Assembly: GCA_033063855.1 (NCBI GenBank)
Contig: CP093831.1
Span: 21,824,001 to 21,888,000 of the forward strand
Reading direction: 5' to 3'
From: Smittia aterrima
Taxonomy: Eukaryota; Arthropoda; Insecta; Diptera; Chironomidae
Length of the DNA stretch: 64,000 bases
Positions 36,601 through 50,400 of the stretch are shown piece after piece. Both the position numbers and the translations under genes were made by a program. Numbering within the stretch: position 1 is the first letter of the stretch; each line of letters opens with the position of its first letter. The notes under the pieces are model-generated. The model saw only the letters and a program-made list of their open reading frames with translations. It was not told the DNA's origin and made no database searches.

Positions 36601-39600
36601 CCTCTTCATCTTCCTTCGTCACCTTTCTGTCAACGAAAACAAATCTTTTCAATCTCGTTTGACCTTTTGCTGTTCCTATACCAATCAATGGACTAAATTA
36701 GCGCCGCCCAATATTTCTACTGCTACCTAATATTGACGGGCTCTTCACTTTGATGTTTTCTTTCTCATTTATGTGAGAATCAAATTTATTGCTTTCACCG
36801 AAGCGAAGGAATTTTGTGGCCACAGAAGTTTGTTGACATTCATAAACAGCCCGAGCTCAGGTAAGAAGAATTCAGGAAGAGGAAAACCCAACAAGAGACA
36901 ACAAAACCCTTTTTTCTTTCACTTTCGATTGAAAGCTGAAACAATCCGAGATTAGAATCTCCCGGATCCATTTGTGTTTTCACTTTTGTTTTTTCTTGTG
37001 CAAGGCTTTTCCGGTTTCTCCTTAAATTAATTAACAATCCTTTTTTGCATGCGACAGTCCACTCTCCTTTTAGTTGATAATGCCATTACCTTACGATGAT
37101 GCTCTTAAAATAATTAAAGAGATTAGAATTTCAACGTTACCGTTCCAGATGTTTCGGCATTTTTTTTCCTTTTGATTCTCGAGTTTCACTTTCGTGGGAA
37201 CTTTCAAGAGTTTCAGTGACAAAGAAAAAGTGTCATCTGTCTAACGACGTGAAGCTTCTGTTTAGAATAAACAAGAATTGACTTTAAGGCTATCAAGGAA
37301 ATCCTGTGTGTGTATGTGTGTCTGATTCGATTGATACCTGATTAAGTTTCGCACGAATAGGTTAATGTGAACATACCGAAAACATTTTTCCGCTTCAACG
37401 GACGTGAAAATATTTCCCTCTCGTTGTGCTGGCTCTGATAACTTTTTTTTAGGATTTTTTACACAAGTTTCCTCCTCACACGTCCCACGCTATTGTGTGT
37501 ATGTTGCACACAATTTCTCTGACGGATATTTCATTTTGAAATACCTTCTCACGACCAACAACAAGCCAACCTTTTTTTCAATTCATCGAGAGTAGTGAAT
37601 CTATAAAAAGCTCTAGGGTTAGTTGATAGAAACTTCACTTTAATGAAGGTGAGCCATATCAATGATAACGATGCGATAGAAATAGTTGCGGAAGCATTTA
37701 ATAAAATGGCAGACGAGCGGATGAGAAGACAAGAAAATCCATTACGTAACGAACAGTCACAAAAAATCTTTATAGATCTCTTAATCGTTGGTAGGTCCAT
37801 GAATTCTCCCTCAATGCTCCTTTCATCGTCTAAATTATTAATCACGAACTTCATCAAGCTCTTAACGGTCGCTTAACCCTTCCTCAATGTGTCCTCATTT
37901 CCCTTCACGCTTGCCTGCCCTCAAACGAGATTAGATTAAATTAAAAGAAACGGTAAAGCCACCGAAAACGATTCCGCCGTCTTTTATTTCTCTAAACTTT
38001 AGATTGCTCTTGAAACGTTAAGAAGATAAAGAATGGGTCATTGTTGTGGCCTTAATTAATTCATTAATTTACATAATGGCGTGAAACAATATGCACTCGG
38101 TGCAGAGATAATTTCGTAATTATCACCAGCTGTCAAGAGCTGCCGCAGAATCGTTTGCGCTCAATCGAAAGAGATTGAAAACTTTTTCCTTCCAGAAGGT
38201 GTCGTGGTCGAATTATAAAGTTTGGATGTTAAGCAGAAGACAATCAAACGACACGACCTTAAAAGTAACTTTTGGAGTGTTCCTTATGCAAATTGATTTG
38301 GTTTCAGACAATTAGCGCTTTGCGTAAAGTTTCAATTCAACTCGAAGGTTCTCGTTAATCTCTTCTTAGACCTTCAAAGTTTTCTCAACCGTCACTTGCT
38401 TGCGCCGGGAGCTACCAACGAACCTTAACTAAAACATTGAAACCATCCAATAAATCGCAGCAAGTTTCCTCTCACGTCATTTAACCGAATCGTCGTGATA
38501 AAGCACTTCGAGTAATTAAATCTCAGTCAAGCCGAGCGGAGATTTTTTTTACTCAGCAAATGAAGTGAAAATCGCCCAACAAACTTTATTTACGAAGCAT
38601 AAAATTGTTTATTGAATAACATAAATAGCGCAATCAAATTCTCGTTTCATTTATGCCTTATAAGCACAGTCTATGAAAATAATCTTCGATCTGTATGTGA
38701 AAGTGGAATTAGGCGGATTGTTTGCTTTGTCTATTCGCCCCGAAAAAAAAAAGGTTTTTTTTGCGGCAATCGGATGAAGATTGATAGAAACTAAAGTCGT
38801 AACTTTCACTTTCATAGATGAAATTGGTTGTTCTTAAAAAACATTTCCCTGTGAACGGGCGTTGAACTAGTAAAAAGCTCTTTGCAAATTGAAAGTCGAT
38901 CATCGCGAATAGTTTACGTAATAAATTCTCCCGGAGAGAAAAAACAATAGAAAGCAGCAAGCCCGTCCGAGATACGAAAGACTTGATACTCAGAGCACTT
39001 TTATTCCATTGATTTACTGCCATAACTGTTTAACGTTAGTTTGGCGATATGAATTCCACTTTCTGTAAAAGAGAAGAAGAAGTAGACAATGAAAAGCAAT
39101 AAAAAACATCTCTCGCCGATCCAATCAATTATTAGATTGCCATAAAGAATATCATTTGCGAGTGAGGGTGACGAGGAGAAAGGAGCTCAACTTTTCCATT
39201 TCCCGCGGCGGAATCCGCGGAGGATTCTTATCTGCTACAACTCGACTGGAGTTTTTTTTTCTCTCGTTCTGTTTTAGAGCTTTGCTTACAGACACAATTA
39301 AAATGCACTTTTTGCCTTTGGGGGAAGAGAGCAGCTCTCGCAAATAAATGATATTGTTCTGAAGAAACAACGAAAGAATAAAAAGTAAAACCAGCAAGAA
39401 AAATTACGGATGCGTGTGTTGAATAACATTTTTTTCCCCATCAAGGTTGTTAATGTTGAGTAGAATGATTTAATGTTTCTGAAGTTTAAAGACAACAAAT
39501 AAATTGGATTCGAATCAGCTTTTCGAAATTGATATATCGTTTAATTTGAGAGACGACTATCACTCGATGCGACGAAGAAGCCTTTAGCTGCTTTTGATCT

Positions 39601-42600
39601 ATGAATACGTCGAGAGTGAATGAACGAGAAAATGTCATGGAAAAAGCAAAATTCTGAATAATCTTATTTTAAAGGAAGAAAACATCTTTCGTTCATCGTG
39701 AACTCCAGTCAGGTGCTTCTACATTTGAATCCTTTCAAAAACATTATTACAAATGGAGAAGCTCTAAACTAACTGAGTGACGTACCGTCTTGAATTCTAT
39801 TTTGTCTAAGCACCTCACGAAGGAAACTTCATGTCAGTGTAGGAGTCTAAAATGTGATCCGAACAACGTGATTCCGAGTGAATGTGATTTGATTTTGATT
39901 GACTTGTTTCATCAATTAAATGACTCTTAGCGTTTGTTCTCATAATCGTCTGAGAACAGAGCTTTTAAACAATACTTAGCTCACTGAACAATCGAGCTCT
40001 GAGCGTCATTTGTCACGACAACGCTAAACAGAGTCACAAGCGAGAGTGATTATACGAGAACCAAGGACTGTCGTCGTCTCACACGAAATAGAAACAAGAA
40101 ACTTGAAATTCAAGAGAAAAACGTGCAGTCATCCGCACAGCGACGAGAAAACAAAGATTGGTTTAATCTGATACATTTATCCACGAAAAAACAGAAACCG
40201 AGAGTGAGTCTGTAACTATTAGACTCCATGTTTCGCTTTTATGTTCAAGCGACAGAGTCGATTATGATCTTAATTTACAAAAATATTTTCCGAAGAACGA
40301 CGGGGAGAAGTAAGCACGTAATGGCAATAATTAAATCCACTCTGAGTTTCAGTAGACAGCGACGAGTTGTTTCAAGAGACGTGGAGTGTTGAAGGGGACA
40401 AGGTCAAAGTGTTAAGTATCAACCGTCTTTGTCTGCTTTAACGAAATCTAATGAAATGCGGGGCGTATGCTTATTAGCATCGGCAACAAATTATGTCGTG
40501 AGCGCTTTTAAACAGTTCAACAGGTTTTCGTTTTGTTTGATTCGCAAGTATTATAAGCCGCGGACGTTTCTCACTTTAATTCAATAAACCTGTCTAGTCT
40601 GTGAATATTTACAGAATCCTTTTAGAATCGTTAAATTGATTCTTTTGATTAATTAGCGAACCTCAATCTTATTTTGAAGCAACTCAAAGAGTCGTCGGCT
40701 TCACGCAAACGTCAAATAATATTTTTGTATGAAACTTTAATTGAAAAGGAATCTTAGATTTAACAGCTTTAAAGATATCAAATGATTTCCGCAAAACAAT
40801 CAGTCATCGCTTCTTGAGGTGTCTCATTGCAAATTGCTTCGTATCGGCTCTTTATTACACCGATAATTGCTTCAAGTGATAATTAAGCATATTTTCATCA
40901 GTTAAGCTTCGAAACATTAATTCAGATCACGCGACAACAAACCGTCGCTTTTAAAAAACGTAATTAATCTTCGGTCGCGTTGCTGCTTCTGATGTTGACA
41001 CACGAGCATAACAAATCGCGTACATTTTCACACGCGAGCAAATCGTGATGACATATTATGTGAAACTCGAGAATCTTTTGTCATTGAAAGATTTCCTTTA
41101 AATCATTTAAAGGATTCTCGGAGGAATTTAATTTTAAATCAAATTAAATTCTTTACTGGAAGTTCAATTTCTCTTTCTTTTCCTTCAATCGCTAACAAGC
41201 AAAACTAACTTTTAATTTTAATGGATATTATGTTTCATAACAATGCTTCAAAAATGTTTATTTAAGTTTCAAAACCTCTTCAATGAATAATTCTTGAATT
41301 TCTTTAAAAACTTTTGATTGGTCTTCAAACTTTTAATTCTTGAAATGAAATTAAACTTTTCTTCGTCAAATAAAATAATAATTTTAAGATTAGCAACGCT
41401 TTACTACAAATAATATTTTAAATCTCTTTCGGAACTTCGAAATCGTTTTAAAATTAGCTTCCAAACGACCTGCAATTTCTATTTCCCAATCGTCTTTGTC
41501 CAGCGTTTTTGGCTTAAAGATTTATTAAGCTCATTCATCGATTCGAGGAATTCGTGGGCATCAGTCTCGAATAAAATGGTTTGAAATATTATGATGAGGA
41601 AAGGAAAAGTTTTCGCTCCGGCAAACAATTTATTGGCTTCGAACAATGAGAAAGATTAAGCGAGAAGAAATTTGTGTCGATACAAGTTACGATTAATGTC
41701 TTTTTGATTCATTTCGGAGAAGCTTTATTGACTTTTTGCTCCTTCTTCCTTTCCTCGAGCTTATGAACGACAGAAAATGTCAAAATGATTTCCGCTATTT
41801 AATTTTTATTATGCTTCAAAATGTTTCGGCATTTAAGCTGCTGATGACTTTTTTCTCGCTAGTTTAAAGCTCTGTACATCATTATCTTCTCGATAGCAAG
41901 CGACAAAATGCATTGTTAGCAAACACAGCAATCGCTGGTGAATTAGGAAATCACGAAGTCAGCTTGTCTCTCATTTTGGGATTTTCATTCGGAGGAAAAA
42001 GTTTAGTTCTTGAGTTGACTTTTGCTCTGATTTGAGAAGCGATCTAACAGATGAACAGCCCTTAACTAAATTCGTTCTCAATTTGCTGAAAAATCTTGTT
42101 TCATTTCTGTTTTCTCATCAAGAACGAAAACTTTTTATCGCCTTTTCAAGTTGAACTTATTACGATGAAAGAATTCACGAACAAAATGAACTTAGCTTCG
42201 CTTACTGATTCCTCACGATGTTAATTCATTCCTGGGGAGAAAAACACTAAATTGAATTGTCTCTCACGCTCAAAATGCAAAACAAGCTGTAAGGACTTTT
42301 GTTTGACTTTTGTGTAGACCAGCGCAGTGTTTTCGTAATCAGGAGCCGTGAAAATTCCTTCGTTATATACGCAACACATTTAAATTCAATTTAAATTAGA
42401 GCCCGGAACTTTATAATTACGAAATGTTATTCTCTCATTGTTGTTTTTGGTCATGCCATGTGCTATAAGCGTTGCTGGCAATTGTTTTCATCCGACTAAC
42501 AGGTTTCTATCCTGCTATTCCGCATCGTATCGAGCGAGTCTCGAAAATTCTCTCGTCCTAATTTCACTACTAAAGAACAGGTGCACACAGCAAAAATATT

Positions 42601-45600
42601 TGAAATACATAAGTTGCTTTGAATTCTCCTATCAGATGTTTTCGACGTAGAAGGAAGCTGAAAGCGGACATGGAAAGTTATTGGAGTTCAGGTTGGGAAG
42701 TCACTAAATTTCAGAACTAGAATTATCAAGAAGGGAATGTTCATAAATTCTGTAATGCTCAACAGGTTGTCGAAGAATTATTTACTGAAAGGTCTGAGGT
42801 AAGAAAAGAATTATATTCAAAAGAAATTCGTTGTTCAATGGACCATTTAAAGGATTTAATGTAGAGTTTCTTTTTGAAACTACGTGAAACAGGAAGAACT
42901 TTTAAAGAGAAGGCAAATCAATATTTTAAAGCGATGATTGAAATATCAAAATTGCTTCGAGTTGGATAGTTACTGGGCAGCTGAAGAACGATTTTCGATC
43001 GAGACCACCTGTAAATGTTCTCAGGATATTTCGTTTTATTTTTAAATTGAAGAATTTATCTCTTCAAGTCTAATTCAGAAGAACATTGGCCTCAAGTAAT
43101 TTTCAACGCAGTCCAGCAAAACATTTCATGTTTTTATCGAACAAAAAAAACAATTTAAACTTTTGACCTGTCCCATCTGACTTGTTAAATAATTGAAGAC
43201 ATTTTTTCCGGATCCTGTTAAACACAAAAAAGTTTATCTACAAACTCTTTCGGACTCTGAGAGAAGATATGTTGATGGCGCAGGGAAAAGTTTTAAATTT
43301 TCCTTTTATAATTTTCTATGAATATTTTATCTTCGATATGCTCGATAAAAGTTTTAGTTTGAGATTAATGTTTTTAATTGGTTAACGAACTTGAAATGAA
43401 TCCATTATGAAAATTGCAATCAAACTTTTCACGTTATGTCGAGAGAGAAAAAAACTGAACGAATTCAGCAAGTTTGTATAATTCGGGACTCGGCTTGTCG
43501 TGTTATTATTAAAAGAGCTTCAGAAAAAATGAATAATAAACATTGAGTCGTGATATTTGTCAACTGGTTTCTCGTTATATTGATCGATGAAGTTGTGTCT
43601 GATCATGTAATAGCTTAATTACACAGTCCATTAAAAGCGAAACAATTTTGCATCGAATACAAGAATATCGATCAACTTTAATGAATTATTTTTAGGGATT
43701 TTTCTTTGTGAGTTTGTTGATGTTCAGCAATAAAATTAAACTTGCTAAGTTGTTAACTGCTTTGAGCTTCCAAGAAGAAATATTTCAATTGGAGAAAAGC
43801 CCTTCAACATCTTTGTCTTCGAAATGCTCTTACCTTTTGTTTATTTATGTCATTATAGGGAGAAGAGTAAATGATGTGACATTCATAATTAATTTTGAAA
43901 AATGGATTAATTTACAAAGTCGACAGAACAGCGAAAATCAATTTTAAAACTTAAATTAACTTGTCGATCGATCCCTGAGATGTGACAACATAAACTTCTC
44001 TCTCACGACATTTTTTTTACATAATCTCACAGTAGCACTTTCAGCTTCACCTCATTTCACTTGGCGAAGAATTTCCTACCTCGACATCACCTCATAAAAT
44101 TCAACACTGTGAATGAAATGAACTGGATCATGCATCGAAAAGTTTCAATTACAGTTTGCGAAGTGAGAGAAAACTTTGTCACGAGCAATTTGTTCGAGTT
44201 TTTGATAAGAAACTTACTGCAAACTAGTTTCCCTTCTCTTGTCTCTTTCACTAGGAATTTAAAAGACTTCAAGCTTTGTTTCTGTGTCGATTCATTCGAT
44301 GAACAGCTTTGGCCTGGAAAGCATCGAATTAAATGCACAAATTCAATTGACGTAAGTTATTATTGAATTGACAACTTTTTAATAAAAAAACTTTCATTTT
44401 AATGCAAAAACTCCTGAATATCTGCGAAGTTCTCATTGTTCAATGTCACACACTACAAGCACTTACTTGAATACATTTATCTTACCAGCACCTGCTGAAA
44501 GTGAACAACAAAATGATGTAAAGCTATTGCGAAACTTGAAAGCTTATTCATGAGAAGGAATGTGACCTTTGGTTGATTAATCTACGACAGAATGGGAAAA
44601 AGATCTTTTTGCTCGAGCAAAACAAATAATAAATGCTCTCTTGTTAAAGTGAAATAGTTTCGACTTATAATGAAGCCTAACTCAATTGCCGATGTTCGAC
44701 AACGTGTGTCTATTGTTTGCTTACGATCGAAGCATTCAAAAGGTTTTTACACAGAAAATCTTTAGCAGATTTAAAGCAAAACAACATAAAATATTTGAAT
44801 TGCTAATTAAATTTTCCATTCCGAAAGCTTCTCCTTCCTTCTCCTTAACTTTTCATCCAGCCAACGAATAAATTTCATTTGAGTAAGTTAAATTTCCCGT
44901 AAAAAATTACACGTTACCCCGCAGATCCACCTTTGTTACGTATTTCTTTGCATCCGCTTTTCGGAGGGCGAGGAATAATTTTCAGTTCATAAATTTCGAA
45001 TGTGCTCTTTATCCAGAATTGATTTTTTTTTCAAGGGGGTTGAATGGGGTTGGGGGAAATTTATATGCAAATTACAATTTGCATAAAAGAGAAAATAATT
45101 TTCCAGCAAAATAAACACATTTTGCTATCAGCACGCTGCTTACGAGAGGAGACATTCGATGGGTTTTTTTATTGTAAGATTTGCTTGAAGCATGTGACGA
45201 GAAATCCGAATTGCTGATTTGTTTATTTGAAGATTCCTTCACACTCACAATCGTCTACGATAAAATTTATTCCATTCGCCAGTTAGTGTAATCCAGTTTT
45301 CGAGTTGAAAATATTTGATTAAGATCTTGTCGGGTTCCTTCAACCAACTGTTGTGGGAAATCTTTGGTGAGAAGGATTTGGTTGAAAGTTTCACGTCTGA
45401 GGATGGATGAAGTTTTAAGCTTTAAGCGTAAAAACATTGCGCAATCAATTTATCATTCTGATCGGCAAAAAAGTTCACTAATTAACCGAGGAAGTAAGTT
45501 ATGGCCTCGCGACAAAGTCACTTCCAAAATCCATTAAAGTTATCAAAATCGTTCTCGCCTGCTAACCAGCTTATCGCTATTCACATGAACTGATTAATTG

Positions 45601-47400
45601 GATTGAATCTAATTAACAGCCGATCTCGTAAATCAAACTTAATTCCATCGATGAAGCTTTTTTCCGCGATAACGGAATTTAAATAAATAAATAAAAGAAA
45701 AACCTTTAACACAGTTTATTAACCAATGAATATTTAAAATGTTCAAACCAAGCCGATAAAAATATGTTTCGAGTCTAATTTATAATTTATCGCAGTTGCT
45801 GGCATTTGACAAATTCAGTAAATTTATTTATGGAAAAATTGTTAGGAAAAACATTCATTGAATAGAGAATGGTTTTACAATTCCCTCAAAATGTGCAACT
45901 GAATAAGCGTCCACAGCCTCGTTATTTAAAATTCATGAACGAAATGCGGTGCAACTGTGACAAACAACCTTGTAAAAGGTAAAAACATTCGCGCGACAGT
46001 CATTGGGAGGCAATTTATGTATCATAATCTAATTTGCTTGCTCGTAAGATCTATAATTAAATATCGAAATAACATAGATACTCGCATAATGGGTGACTTA
46101 CAAGCAAAGTCCTACGCTTAACAGCTTAAATGATTTATGGGGAAACGAGTTGCAATTACGGATCGATCACAGGGTTTAATGGAAATGTCAAGTAGAAAGA
46201 CTTTTATATTATTCAAATTTTGCCCATTTTCATTACAGAAAATGTGAGGAGATTTTAAATAAGCACAAGCAACAGCCATAATGATTGATGTCAGGTTAAA
46301 AAATAAGCATCAGGTGCAATCTGAAACATGTTTAGGATTTAAATTGGCGAGGAAACGGTTTCTATAAGAGGATTGCACGCTTATTGATCCTTCAGGACGA
46401 GATAACGCTCGATAAACTTATTAAATTTATGTTCACATTACGACAATAAACATTATTTTTATTTTATTGCGATCGCGATGGAGAATGGATCGAAATAAAA
46501 ATTATTTTATTGATCTCAGTGTAAAGCTGCGAATGTAAACATTTTTGTAAAAGTTTTACTTTTAATGCGTTTTATTATGTTTCAATGTCTTTTAGTGTTT
46601 TAATCTACTCGTTACCAGTCTCACCTGTTCCAACCTTTTCCCAAGTAAAGTGAGCAAGCCAACTTGAAAAACATGATTGAAAGATTAATTTGATTGTCCG
46701 TCGCGTGGAGCAATTCGCCTCGAAACATTTTTCCGTCGACAGAATCTTTCACACATCATTAATTTCTAATTGACACATTTGGATAACTTCTTTCTATTCC
46801 GGTCCTAATGATCATCAGTTAGAGAAGAGCCTTGACATGTAGAAAGAAGAAATCCAATTGAATACAGCAAATTAAGCTCTTGCTAACAGTTCTTCAGATA
46901 CTAACCATATTGTTGAGTTTTTAATGGAGACATTTCCTAATGCGAGAAAGCGAATCAAGCAAATCAAACGAACGATGATAATTTTCACATTTTACTGGAA
47001 AGCAAAACGATTAACACAAATCACTATTTTCCAGACGAACCCGGACGTGTCTCATTAGACTCCTCCGTAATTTTCAGTTAAGCCATGAAGCGAGAGTAAA
47101 AGAAAATTATTTCGATTTCAAAACAACGGAGCAACTTTATTAAACACAACAATGATGAGCTTTACAAGTTTTCGACGAGGAAAAACTTTGAGAAAATTAT
47201 ATTTTTCTTATAGTTTTGGGGTTCGTACGTGAGTGACGTAACATTCTTTTTGATAAATGAGCTTTAAATAGATTTCGTAACGATTAGAGTGCACTTTTAA
47301 AAATTGACGTTATTTATAAATAAATCCATTAACAAATCTTATGAAAGCTTCCCCCCCAAAGAAAGATGCGACAAACTTTTACTTCTTAAGTGTGACTAGG
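33660..47400. other. 13.7 kb gene desert
   Basis: No exon with family similarity is seen on either strand. The only coding-like piece is the short frame near 37605-37876, listed separately. A GC-rich palindrome cluster stands at 39203-39227 (CCGCGG twice; GAATCC/GGATTC arms). The scattered short open frames (for example 36224-36565 and 44061-44366) look random. The region may be regulatory. Confidence 0.5.
37643..37876 (+). CDS. Short orphan open frame, coding-like, doubtful
   Basis: The frame starts MKVSHINDNDAIEIVAEAF and is hydrophilic and helix-forming up to KIFIDLLIVG, where a possible donor (GTTG|GTAGG) occurs at about 37790. A TATAAAA-type box stands near 37603, some 40 bases upstream. 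The FIDLL ending, after an amphipathic Arg/Gln-rich helix, faintly recalls the FLDLL segment of CYP4-type cytochrome P450s, but no heme-binding or other P450 exon is nearby. It could be a gene fragment, an exon of an unseen gene, or chance. Confidence 0.25.
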   Translation: MKVSHINDNDAIEIVAEAFNKMADERMRRQENPLRNEQSQKIFIDLLIVGRSMNSPSMLLSSSKLLITNFIKLLTVA

Positions 47401-47494
47401 CAAACAAAACCATTCATTGCTTAAGAGATGAGAAAAATAAAATAAAAAAAGAAAAACATTCAAATTGAGTTGTGCAAAGTGCGTGGTTCTTTCT

Positions 47495-50400
47495 TTAAAC
47501 GAGCGTACCCAACTGTGACGCATCCCCGACCAAGCCAAATGAGTTGGTCGGTTCATTTGGTTGTAAAATCAAGTTCCGCTTATAAATACTGCTTCTGCTT
47601 TCGTTACTGCTATTCAAATTACTATTTCTAACTTGGGTATTGATCAATAGTTTCTTTGGGCCTAATTTAAATTGGGTAGCTTGCATTATTGGATTATTAG
47701 CGTTGTTAATGTCAGTTTCAATGTGATTGCTTTTCTGGATTCTTTGGTTGATCGTTGCTAGATAATTCATCGAAACGCGCATCGCGTCATTGTATTTGTT
47801 ACACTGCTCCCATTGTTGACTTGGCGGCGGCGGTGGCAAATCAGTTGGAAATGAATCGTCATGTCTCGCATTGAAATTCGTTGGAATCGCGTGTATTTGA
47901 GCTTGAATGATTCGTTTTTCCGTTGAACCGTTTGGCATTTGATAGATTTGTTGATTTAACATTGGGTGGATGTCGTCGGGCGTGCGACGGATAAAGTCGA
48001 CGGTGGAACTTTGCTGATTTATCGATTGCATTGTCAGAGGTGGGCCGCTATTCTTCAGAATCATTTTGCTGATGTTGTATATATTCTCGGCCAAATATTC
48101 TCGACTCATGCTGAGCTCTCCGCTCTCTGCCAAAACTTTTTCCTCCTCCTTCAGTGGCGTCAGCGTGGGTGTGCTGTTTGACGATGAGATTACGTCTGGA
48201 ACGGCAGTGACTTCCGACTTTCGCTGCTCCACTTCGGCTTCTTCCAACTCATCGTAAAGCTTCTTCAGAAAATCCGATTTAGCAGTCAGTGTTTCGTCAG
48301 ACGTTTTAATTTCATTTTCCATCTTTACTATTTCGTCGGTCTTCGAGTCTAACTGTTCATTCACACGGCTGAGTGATTCCTTCACTTGTGCTTCTGAAAG
48401 TCCGGAGGCATCCGCTTCATAGCGTTTAATTTTTGCGCTCAACCTAACACACAATTCTTCTTCCCTTTGGAGATGTTTATTTAAAACGATAAGCTTCTCA
48501 AGAATGTCGATTTGTGCAGCTACCTCGCTGTCGAGAGATTCTTTGTTACCACTGCTTCCAGCTTCATCTGATTTCTTTTCATCGTTTATTGCACTTGAAT
48601 ATTCTTTAGTTGATTGATGCTCCAACAATAGTTCGTGTTCGCGCTTTGAGCGACGCTTCTTCGATCCAACTTTAAATGAGCTCAAATTGGTTTGGTTAAG
48701 CGGCAGCAATGTATCGCTTATTTCGTCTTCATGTTGCACTACTGGTGAGGCTGCTGTCTCTTCTGTATGAACTCCCGAGTCGCTGTTCCCTGCACCACCC
48801 AACTCTTGTTTGTCGTCGGAGTCACCCAAACCTTTCAAATATGTTTCCAACACGTAATTCTTGCCGTGCTCTTTTTCTCGACTCTTATGACGCTCCTCTT
48901 CGATATTTGTGATCTCTAATTCGCGATCTCTGTTGGTAAGAGTTGAACAAGGCGTGAATTAGTTAATTTATACTGATTTCAAATCAAAGTTACTCGGAGG
49001 TAGCGGTTAGTTTAAAAGTAAAATACAGTTAATTAAAATAATTTCAAACTCACCGCAATTTAGCTAATTGCTGCTGAATAACTTCGCCTTGCTCCAAAAT
49101 CAGCTTCATCAGCCGTTCGATGCTATTTTTCTGTGATTTTGGGTGAATTGTCTGACCGTGAGTCATCCAAGCAAAGGTTGAACGTGACGCTCGATGCCTT
49201 CGACGTCTTACAATCGCGCTGTTGATGCTACCGGTTGGACTGCCTCGGCCACTGTCTTTGTCGCCAGTCGTTGCTTGTGTTTGACTCTGACTTTGATGAT
49301 GCGATGAATGGTGAGAATCGGAACGACGTTTAAGAGTGAATTTGACCTGAAAAGGCATCAAGCGTTTTCCATTATTTTCACATAAATTAACAAATTGTTT
49401 CAAATTGAATTGAGCTTTCAACATTAATGAGCATGAAAATCCATTAAGACATTTGCATTTACAACTTTCGTATGCTGGCATGTGAAGAGTTAGAATTAAA
49501 AGTTTTTATAAAGAAAAACCTTTGCTCATAACAATAAAGTTGATGGTCATCGTTTGGCGAGTCCCGTTAAAGTGCAGCTCAAGTGCGATTGTATCGATAA
49601 AGTTTAAAGCAAAGAATGTAAAATTAGATCTCTCAAGTGTATTTCCTCTCGTTTACTTAAGACTTTTAAAACATTCTGCAATGTAACGATGATTTCTTGC
49701 GAAACTCCCTCGTCGCTTATAACATAATCAGAAAGGCATTAGGGCTCGAAGATTGATTATTTTCAATTGTAAATTCCTCACGTGAATATTTTTCAATTTA
49801 ATCGAGATTGCGCTATTGAGCAACATCGGCCGGTGATGTGAAACTTTTGAGCTTCTCTCCTTCAGAATGTTAGCGCGAACGAGTCTCGCGTGATTTGAAT
49901 TAATGTGGCAAAAGAAGTTAGAAAACACCTTGTGGCGAAATTGCCACCAAGCGATGTTATATCATAAAAGTTTATGCAATAGCTTTCGATGTGAGGCATG
50001 ACGAGAGCAAAAGAACAACGTTTGAACGGTTTTTCTGAAAATCACCAATCAATTTGAAATCTTTGAGGTTTCCATCAGTTTGCCGCTTTCAACGTGAAGT
50101 GCTGCTGCGAAAAATTGTTCACTTTGCATGTGTCTAAGGCGACTATCTCGTAATTCTTATTTGTCCGCTGCTTTTCACTTGGTTACCCCACAAATATGTT
50201 TTATGTAAATTCCGACAAGTCAAAGTTATAATGTGAAAGTGATTGCCGTGCTATCAAACGCTTAGCATATTTTTCGTGAAGCAAATCATGCAGGCTCTGA
50301 GGCGCGGCACATCGAAGATGAAATTGAAAACCCTGAGACTATGCTTAATAAATTATAGACGAACAAGTTTAACTGTAGTGTACAACATAGCGAGCAGCAT

